This document shows, piece after piece, positions 1 to 4,604 of a stretch of DNA of 7,355 bases. The position numbers and the translations under genes were made by a program. Location of the stretch: the NCBI GenBank assembly GCA_027458945.1, contig DAIDOU010000179.1:1-7355 (forward strand), read 5' to 3'. The notes under the pieces are model-generated. The model saw only the letters and a list, made by a program, of their open reading frames with translations, ran no database searches and was not told where the DNA came from. Source of the stretch: Acidobacteriota bacterium. Lineage in GTDB: Bacteria; Acidobacteriota; Thermoanaerobaculia; Thermoanaerobaculales; Thermoanaerobaculaceae. Positions within the stretch are counted from its first letter, which is position 1, and each line of letters starts with the position of its first letter.

Positions 1-25
1 CAAGCAGCAGCTCGGCGACGCGGCC

Positions 26-68
26 ACCAGGCCGCACAGGATCACCTATAGGAAGCTGACGAGGTGAG
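26..68 (+). repeat. 43-bp direct repeat, unit 1
   Basis: This 43-bp unit begins ACCAGGCCGCAC and ends GAAGCTGACGAGGTGAG. It recurs at 105-147 with 4 mismatches, giving a 79-bp period with a 36-bp spacer. The spacer holds, on the minus strand, ATCGGTACCAGGTATCAC (81-98), which resembles the tip of the ~285-bp elements further right. The unit lies upstream of the membrane-protein gene and is not coding on any evidence I can see. It may be a fragment of a larger repeat that continues left of the window. Confidence 0.75.
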
Positions 69-104
69 GATGGTGAGATGGTGATACCTGGTACCGATGC
101 AGCG

Positions 105-147
105 ACCAGGCCGCACCGGATCACGTATCGGAAGCTGACGAGGTAAG
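105..147 (+). repeat. 43-bp direct repeat, unit 2
   Basis: This is the second copy of the 43-bp unit and ends 39 bp before the ATG of the YfhO-like gene. Differences from unit 1 are single substitutions (CACAGG/CACCGG, CACCTAT/CACGTAT, TATAGG/TATCGG, GGTGAG/GGTAAG). It shares the word AGCTGAC with the right terminus of element copy 2 and ACGAGGT with that of copy 1, so it may belong to the same repeat family. A degenerate third copy lies just after the gene's stop (2645-2685). Confidence 0.75.
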
Positions 148-170
148 ACAGCGTGACCCGTTCCGACAGA

Positions 171-174
171 GGAG
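171..174 (+). promoter_or_regulatory. Ribosome binding site for the YfhO-like gene
   Basis: GGAG, within AGAGGAG at 168-174, lies 12 bases before the ATG at 187. The spacing is rather long, but this is the only purine-rich match near that start and it supports the ATG at 187. No convincing -35/-10 promoter is visible between the repeats and this site. Confidence 0.45.
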
Positions 175-186
175 CCCGAGACGGAC

Positions 187-2640
187 ATGCACCCTGCTGA
201 CACCCACAAGCCCCACGCGTTGGGGCTGTTGATCCTGGCCCTGGTGCCCGTCGTCTGGCTTGCGCCCGCGCTCCGTCCGGGCAAGGTACTGTCGAGCGCC
301 GATATGTGCCTCGGGTCGTATCTCCTCAACCAGGCGATGCCAGTGCACTTCCGCCCGTCGAACCAGCTCATCGGCGACACCGTCATGCAAATGGTGCCGT
401 GGCGGCGCGTCGCCGACGACGAGCTCCGCAGCGGGCGACTCCCGTTCTGGAACCCGCACGCGCTCGCCGGCTCGCCCCTGCTCGGTAACGACCAGTCGGG
501 CGTCTTCGACCCGCTTTCGCTCCCCTATCTGCTCACCAGGGAGCCCGTGCGGGCGACGGTGTGGGTCATGCTGCTCCGCCTGTGGGTGGCGGGGTTGGGA
601 ACGTGGCTGCTGGCGGTGCGTCTCGGAGCGTCTCGCTGGGCCGCGGTCGGCGCCGGCGCGATCTACCAGGTCGGCGGGTTCACGCTGATCTGGCTCATGT
701 ACCCCCACGTGGCGTCCTCCGTATGGTTCCCCTGGGCGCTCCTGGCGGCCGAGCTCTTCGCGGTCAGAGGCGGAGGAGGACGCCTGGCGACGACGGCGCT
801 CGCCCTCACCGCCGTGATGTTCGGCGGCCATCCCGAGGTGACGTTCTTTGCGGCGGTGGCAGTGGCGGCGTGGATCGTCGTGCGCCGTGTCCAGGAACGT
901 GGGCTGTCGCTGCAGAGCGTCGCAGGAGCTACGGGCGCCGTCGGCACGATCGGCGTTCTGACGGCGCTTCTCACGGCACCACAGACGCTTCCTTTCCTCG
1001 ACGCGCTCTCGCAAGGAACGTTGGCGGCGGCGCGGCTGCAAACGTGGGGAATCTGGCCCACACGGCTCGACTGGTTCGTGTTGTCCATATTCCCCTTCCT
1101 CTTCGGAAGACCGGTCGCGGGCGAGGTTGATCTGGCCGGCTCGTATACGAACTTCTGCGAGCATTCGGGAGCGTACGTCTCGGTGCTGGGGCTCGCGCTG
1201 GTGGTCCTGGGCATCCTCGGCTCGAGGCGTCACCGCACCTGGGTGGCGGTCACGCTCATGGGCGCCGCAGCGTGGGCCTTTGCGGCCGGCCTCCCGCCGT
1301 TCCCATGGCTCATCCGGGCGCTCCCGGTCGTCAACGTCGCGGCGCCGGCTCGGGCGGTGTTCGTCGCGTTGCTCGCCTTTGCGCTCTTGGCCGCCCGGGG
1401 GATCGACGTCGTCACGCAAGGGGCGCGGCGGAGGTCCCGAGTCCTTGTGGGCTGGGCGCTCGCCGCGCTCGCGTTGGTGGGACTCGCGCACGGCATCTGG
1501 CTTCTGGCCGGCGCACCCCGCTATATCAAACTGCTTGAGCTGGCCGGTCGCATCGGAACGGTCCACTCCTGGCTTGCCGGCCAGGAGAAGCTGCTGGTCG
1601 AGTCGTTCCCTTCTCTGGCGCCGACGCTGGCTCGGGACTATGTACTGCCGTGGTCGATCATCGCCGGCATGGCCGCCGTCGCTCTGCTGTTGGCTCCCCG
1701 GTTGGGCCGGCGCTTCGCTCCGGTCGCGATCGGCATCATCCTGTGCGACCTCGCTCTCTTCGGGTGGGGCTTCAACCCGGCGATCCCGATCGGACAGGCC
1801 TACCCCCGCACGGCGCGCATCGAAGAAGTCCGCCGGGTGGCCGGGGATGGCCGGATCCTGGTGCTGAACTGGGGCTTGTACGCGAACGTCGCTTCGTACT
1901 ACGGACTCGACGACATCAACGGCTACGACGCGATCGGGCGGCGTCGCCTCACCGAGCTGCTGCGACTTGCGTGCCCCTTCCCAGCGGGCCCGATCCACTG
2001 GCCGATCGCGAACTTCGATTGCTACGACTCCGTCGTTCTCGACATCCTGAGCGTCCGGGCGGTGGCCTCGGCTCTGCCTCTCGATGCGGAGCGCCTCTCC
2101 TTGGTGTCGCATCCACCGTCCGGCGGCTACCTCTATCGCAACACCCGAGCCCTGCCGCGAGCGTTCGCGCCGGATGGCATGGTGCGAGCCTCGGACCTCG
2201 GGGAGGCCCTTGCGGTCGCTCGGACATCGCCTCCGGACCCTCACCGGGCGGCGCTGATTGAGGCGCCTCCAGGCGCGTTCCTCCCAATTGGACCTGGCCG
2301 GGTGACCTACCGCCGTGCCGGGGCGAGCCGGATCGTGCTTCAGGCGACAATGGAGAAGGACGGCATCGTCGTCGTGAGCGAGGCGTGGGACCCGGGCTGG
2401 CGAGCGGCCGTGGGCGGCGTCCGCGTACCTGTCTATCCTTGCGACATCGCGGTCATGGCCATCCCCGTTCCGGCTGGGACCCATCGGGTGGACCTCGTCT
2501 TCCGCCCCAGATGGTGGCCCCTGGCTGTGGCGATGTGGCTGATCGGCCTGGCCGGTGTTGTCGGCCTTATCGGCGCCGGTCTGTGGCGAGCCTCGAGCGC
2601 GAGGACGATTACACCTAAGGGATCAGCGGACGACATCTGA
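187..2640 (+). CDS. YfhO-like polytopic membrane protein (GT-C glycosyltransferase type)
   Basis: This 817-residue integral inner-membrane protein resembles the bacterial YfhO family of large GT-C-like proteins, which are thought to transfer sugars from lipid carriers to envelope polymers. The precise substrate is unknown. Residues 12-29 form the first membrane segment. The following extracytoplasmic loop, about 63-114, has the family pattern GDTVMQMVPW, RSGRLPFWNP and NDQSGVFDPLSLPY; the acidic D64 is a candidate catalytic residue. Many hydrophobic segments follow, around 125-145, 155-190, 203-232, 250-270, 295-307, 330-345, 352-370, 387-404, 420-441, 488-504 and 511-528. GHPEVTF (214-220) and the EHSGAYVSVLG stretch (325-335) are further family-like positions. 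A long extracytoplasmic domain (about 530-775) contains SEAWDPGWRA and VPAGTHRVDLVF, the usual C-terminal signature of YfhO proteins, and a last membrane segment spans about 777-800. The ATG at 187 is supported by GGAG upstream. The gene stands alone between repeats, with no sugar-biosynthesis partner in the window. Confidence 0.8.
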   Translation: MHPADTHKPHALGLLILALVPVVWLAPALRPGKVLSSADMCLGSYLLNQAMPVHFRPSNQLIGDTVMQMVPWRRVADDELRSGRLPFWNPHALAGSPLLGNDQSGVFDPLSLPYLLTREPVRATVWVMLLRLWVAGLGTWLLAVRLGASRWAAVGAGAIYQVGGFTLIWLMYPHVASSVWFPWALLAAELFAVRGGGGRLATTALALTAVMFGGHPEVTFFAAVAVAAWIVVRRVQERGLSLQSVAGATGAVGTIGVLTALLTAPQTLPFLDALSQGTLAAARLQTWGIWPTRLDWFVLSIFPFLFGRPVAGEVDLAGSYTNFCEHSGAYVSVLGLALVVLGILGSRRHRTWVAVTLMGAAAWAFAAGLPPFPWLIRALPVVNVAAPARAVFVALLAFALLAARGIDVVTQGARRRSRVLVGWALAALALVGLAHGIWLLAGAPRYIKLLELAGRIGTVHSWLAGQEKLLVESFPSLAPTLARDYVLPWSIIAGMAAVALLLAPRLGRRFAPVAIGIILCDLALFGWGFNPAIPIGQAYPRTARIEEVRRVAGDGRILVLNWGLYANVASYYGLDDINGYDAIGRRRLTELLRLACPFPAGPIHWPIANFDCYDSVVLDILSVRAVASALPLDAERLSLVSHPPSGGYLYRNTRALPRAFAPDGMVRASDLGEALAVARTSPPDPHRAALIEAPPGAFLPIGPGRVTYRRAGASRIVLQATMEKDGIVVVSEAWDPGWRAAVGGVRVPVYPCDIAVMAIPVPAGTHRVDLVFRPRWWPLAVAMWLIGLAGVVGLIGAGLWRASSARTITPKGSADDI

Positions 2641-2644
2641 CCCC

Positions 2645-2685
2645 GAGACCAGGCCGCCCTGGATTTCGTAAGGGATAGGTGATAG
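2645..2685 (+). repeat. Degenerate third copy of the 43-bp repeat
   Basis: Just after the stop of the YfhO-like gene, AGACCAGGCCGCCCTGGAT and the bases following match unit 2 at roughly 23 of the first 29 positions (ACCAGGCCGC, CGTA, GGA retained). Its end merges into the GATAGGT tip of element copy 1. The gene is therefore bracketed by related short repeats in the same orientation. The alignment was made by hand and its right half is weak. Confidence 0.5.
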
Positions 2686-2962
2686 GTGCCAGGTCCGGCG
2701 AGGTTGACAAACACCGGTCCTTCATCCCGGTACCTCACCGCGTGCGCAGCCGATCTCGAGGTCCGGCAAGAGCCATCCGGACGCGGCGCGTTCAAACCTC
2801 CGCTGAGCTCCCCGCTCGCCGGCGTCTCACGGCCGAGCGCGACAGGGCGGCACAGGTCGGGTGGCCGACCAAGGCTCTCGGCGTGCGTGGCACTTCGGGG
2901 TCTTGCCGCCGACCTGCCGGGCGACTCCTACTCCGTCAACTTCGCCGGACCTCGTACCGATC
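2681..2962 (+). repeat. TIR-bounded structured repeat element, copy 1 (282 bp)
   Basis: A non-coding element with 28-bp imperfect terminal inverted repeats: left 2681-2708 (GATAGGTGCCAGG, then TCCGGCGAGGTTGAC) and right 2935-2962 (minus strand GATCGGTACGAGG, then TCCGGCGAAGTTGAC), about 24 of 28 positions pairing. It is about 84% identical by hand alignment to copy 2 and in the same orientation. Internal hairpins visible: ACCGG 2713-2717 with CCGGT 2727-2731; GGACGC 2779-2784 with GCGTTC 2788-2793; GGTCGG 2855-2860 with CCGACC 2865-2870 around a GTGG loop; and TCGGC 2878-2882 / GGCA 2889-2892 with TGCC 2904-2907 / GCCGA 2908-2912. Both tips are doubled in tandem (GATAGGT at 2674-2680 and 2681-2687; CCGATC at 2957-2962 and 2963-2968). 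There is no transposase and no obvious target-site duplication. It could be a MITE-like element moved in trans, a REP/BIME-like mosaic, or a structured RNA gene. Confidence 0.75.
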
Positions 2963-2981
2963 CCGATCCTGATGGAGCGTC
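2963..2981 (+). repeat. 19-bp segment resembling the fadB 3' end, beside element copy 1
   Basis: CCGATCCTGATGGAGCGTC matches 4599-4617 (CCGATCCTACTGGAACGTC) at 16 of 19 positions. At the second site this sequence covers the element edge, the stop codon and the last codons of fadB. The similarity between the two element loci therefore continues past the 28-bp inverted repeat. Either the true element is longer than drawn, or copy 1 carries a little of the flank of copy 2. The match is short and rests on a hand alignment. Confidence 0.4.
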
Positions 2982-3032
2982 GGCCGCTGCGAGTCGCCCC
3001 GTGGTGATATGCTTCCGGCGAGACCAGGCGTG

Positions 3033-3326
3033 ATGACAAACCTGATCGGTGAGAACGCAGACCAGCTTCGCGCGATTGCACGACCCCGCCGCGTGCGACG
3101 GCTGGCCGTGTTCGGTTCGGCCACGACCGACGGGTTCGACACGGCGAGGAGCGACACCGACGTGGTTGTCGAAATCGGTGTCAGGAACGCACGTACCGGA
3201 CTTCGCCGTCCCCGAGAGGACAGTGACCATGCCAACGACCCCCGATGCGCCCGGCAACTGTGGAGGTCGACCACGCGCTGCAACTGCGGAACGCAACAGC
3301 GTAGGTTCAAGTCGGTGAAATCATGA
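3033..3326 (+). pseudogene. Truncated MNT-type nucleotidyltransferase, chimeric C-terminus
   Basis: The first ~48 residues look like a minimal nucleotidyltransferase (MNT, pol-beta superfamily, often the antitoxin side of HEPN-MNT modules): VRRLAVFGSA (21-30) holds the nucleotide-binding GS, and SDTDVVVEI (40-48) holds the two acidic residues D41 and D43 of the metal site. After codon 48 the family sequence, including the later strand with the third acidic residue, is missing. It is replaced by an Arg/Asn/Cys-rich tail (GVRNARTGLRRPREDSD onward) that I do not recognise. The reading frame stays open to a TGA that overlaps the next ATG (ATGA at 3323-3326). I chose the ATG at 3033 because family members start close to this point; an in-frame ATG at 3009 would add 8 residues. 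The Shine-Dalgarno match is weak. No HEPN partner follows. It is probably inactive as an enzyme; expression as a short peptide remains possible. Confidence 0.6.
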
Positions 3327-4207
3327 CGACCTCGCACTGCAAAGGACTCCTCCTCGCCGGCGTCCTGTGGGCGGCGCTGCCGGGCCCGGTGCAGGCGCAG
3401 ATGAACATGAACCCCTACTTCACCGCGATCAATTACCCGCTTGCAGGCCACTCCTTGATGCTGATGAGTCTGCAAGATTATCAATCGGCGCGCTACGGCA
3501 ACGATTTCTACACCGGGATGCTCATGGTCGAGTACGGCCTCACCTCGCGCTTGACGGTGGGCGTCATGGCCGAGGGTCAGAAGATTGCCGGCCTGCCCGC
3601 CACCTACGGCGGCATGCGCTACGGCGCCTATTTCCATCTCTTTCGCGACGACCGGTGGCTGAACCTGACCCTGTACGGCGAATACGAAGATCTCAACGGG
3701 GCGGCTCTGTACAAGATGGAGGTTTCCGGTTTTGGCGGCGAAGACCTGACCGAGCCGCTGGCGCTCGCCCGCCATACCCGGGCCCGCACGTTCGAACAGC
3801 GGGTGATCGTCTATCACGACTGGGATCGCCTGAACGCCACCTTCAATCTCATCAGAGAGACCGCGCTCCAAGCCCCCTATGGCAGCGCGTACGGGTATGC
3901 GTTGGGCCTGTTTGTCAAGCCGTCGTGGATGAGCGGGTCGATGGTAGGGATGGCCGGGATGGCTCATCCTCCGGCGCTCTCCCTGAGCCGCGTGGGCTAC
4001 GGCGTGGAGATGGCCGGAGCGCTGGGGACCGAGGATCGCTTCGGCCTCGACTGGAACGCCCAACAGCACTACCTTGGTGCCGTCTTCACATATCTCATTT
4101 CCTCCGGCTGGTCGGTGCGTCTTGAACCCGCGTTTGGCCTCTCCAACGTCAGCGACCGTTTCATGCTGCGTACGGGTTTGACGTATATGCTCGGGCCGTC
4201 CCAATAG
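3323..4207 (+). CDS. Predicted outer-membrane beta-barrel protein, family unknown
   Basis: This 294-residue protein has a clear Sec signal peptide: a basic residue at K8, the hydrophobic core LLLAGVLWAALP (9-20) and a likely cleavage after VQA (residue 25). The mature part has alternating amphipathic stretches rich in Tyr, Trp, Gly and Leu (about 62-83, 98-122, 158-180, 187-200, 224-235, 248-272, 279-290), as expected for beta-strands of a small outer-membrane barrel. I do not recognise a named family. The mature protein is rich in methionine, with MNMNP near its N-terminus and a probable loop MSGSMVGMAGMAHP (203-216). Met-rich segments of this kind occur in copper-handling outer-membrane proteins, but that link is only a guess. 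The start overlaps the stop of the nucleotidyltransferase remnant by ATGA, and a weak GGTGA lies 4 bases upstream. It converges with fadB, with an element between them. It does not end in the aromatic residue typical of many barrels. Confidence 0.75.
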   Translation: MTTSHCKGLLLAGVLWAALPGPVQAQMNMNPYFTAINYPLAGHSLMLMSLQDYQSARYGNDFYTGMLMVEYGLTSRLTVGVMAEGQKIAGLPATYGGMRYGAYFHLFRDDRWLNLTLYGEYEDLNGAALYKMEVSGFGGEDLTEPLALARHTRARTFEQRVIVYHDWDRLNATFNLIRETALQAPYGSAYGYALGLFVKPSWMSGSMVGMAGMAHPPALSLSRVGYGVEMAGALGTEDRFGLDWNAQQHYLGAVFTYLISSGWSVRLEPAFGLSNVSDRFMLRTGLTYMLGPSQ

Positions 4208-4257
4208 GTGCGCCAGTAGCGGAATCGTGCGGCGTGGGATTGGTACCAGTCGTTCAT

Positions 4258-4271
4258 GACGATCGATCGTC
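4258..4271. repeat. 14-bp perfect palindrome
   Basis: GACGATCGATCGTC is identical to its reverse complement and lies 51 bp past the stop of the outer-membrane protein gene. It has no loop and no following T-run, so it is not a normal intrinsic terminator. It could be a protein-binding site or chance; the GATCGATC core makes a low-complexity origin plausible. Confidence 0.4.
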
Positions 4272-4319
4272 GCCACGATAGATGAAAGCGGACGTTGGTG
4301 CACCGATCAGGCGTCCGAG

Positions 4320-4604
4320 GATAGGTACCAGGTCCGGCGAAGTTGACAAACGCCGATCCTCTATCTCGGTGCCTCACCGCGTGCGCAGTCGATGTCGAGA
4401 TGCAGCAAGAGCGATTGGGACGCGACGCGTCCGAGCCTCCGCTCGGCCCCTCGCACCCGCCACCGTCTCACGGCGGAGCACAACTGGGCGGCACAGATCG
4501 GGTGGCCGATCAGGGCTCTCGGCGCACGTGGCACCTCGGGGCTCTTGCCGCCGACCTGCCGGGCGACTCCTGCTCCGTCAACTTCGCCGGAGCTGACACC
4601 GATC
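4320..4604 (+). repeat. TIR-bounded structured repeat element, copy 2 (285 bp)
   Basis: Second copy of the element, between the convergent outer-membrane protein gene and fadB. The left terminus is 4320-4347 (GATAGGTACCAGG, then TCCGGCGAAGTTGAC). The right terminus is 4577-4604 (minus strand GATCGGTGTCAGC, then TCCGGCGAAGTTGAC); about 24 of 28 positions pair. The outer edge at 4604 touches the fadB stop codon (4605-4607). Hairpins matching copy 1 are GCCGA 4352-4356 with TCGGT 4366-4370, GGACGC 4418-4423 with GCGTCC 4427-4432, and GATCGG 4496-4501 with CCGATC 4506-4511 around GTGG. Several paired positions differ from copy 1 on both arms together, so the fold is kept. No good open reading frame is shared by the copies. 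In this position it could act as a bidirectional transcription end or RNA-stabilising fold, which is inference. Confidence 0.75.

Noticed and set aside
26..147. A CRISPR array (43-bp repeats with a 36-bp spacer)
   Set aside because: There are only two units with four mismatches, the single spacer contains a sequence related to the nearby elements, a degenerate copy lies after the next gene, and no cas genes are seen. The tail of an array left of the window cannot be fully excluded.
121..2484. A 787-codon open frame on the minus strand, opposite the YfhO-like gene
   Set aside because: Its product is an Arg/Asp/Gln/His-rich, low-hydrophobicity string typical of the antisense of a GC-rich gene. 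The plus-strand product has clear membrane segments and family motifs.
2674..2968. A target-site duplication around element copy 1
   Set aside because: The outside sequences, GATAGGT on the left and CCGATC on the right, are not direct repeats of each other; they are inverted echoes of the tips.
2679..3033. Small plus-strand open frames through element copy 1, with counterparts at 4282-4729 in copy 2
   Set aside because: The copies differ by indels that shift the frame, the products are Arg-rich without motifs, and the conserved features are base-paired stems rather than codons.
2936..4303. A 455-codon open frame on the minus strand, opposite the outer-membrane protein gene
   Set aside because: It spans the remnant and part of element copy 1, has His/Arg/Gly/Val-biased content without motifs, and conflicts with a plus-strand gene that has a good signal peptide.
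2681..4604. Integron attC sites flanking gene cassettes
   Set aside because: The inverted repeats have GTTGAC on the left and GTCAAC on the right, opposite to the attC core arrangement. The elements are also longer than attC sites, and no integrase gene is present.
4320..4604. A standard intrinsic terminator between the convergent genes
   Set aside because: The hairpins are not followed by a T-run on either strand, so an ordinary Rho-independent terminator is not supported.
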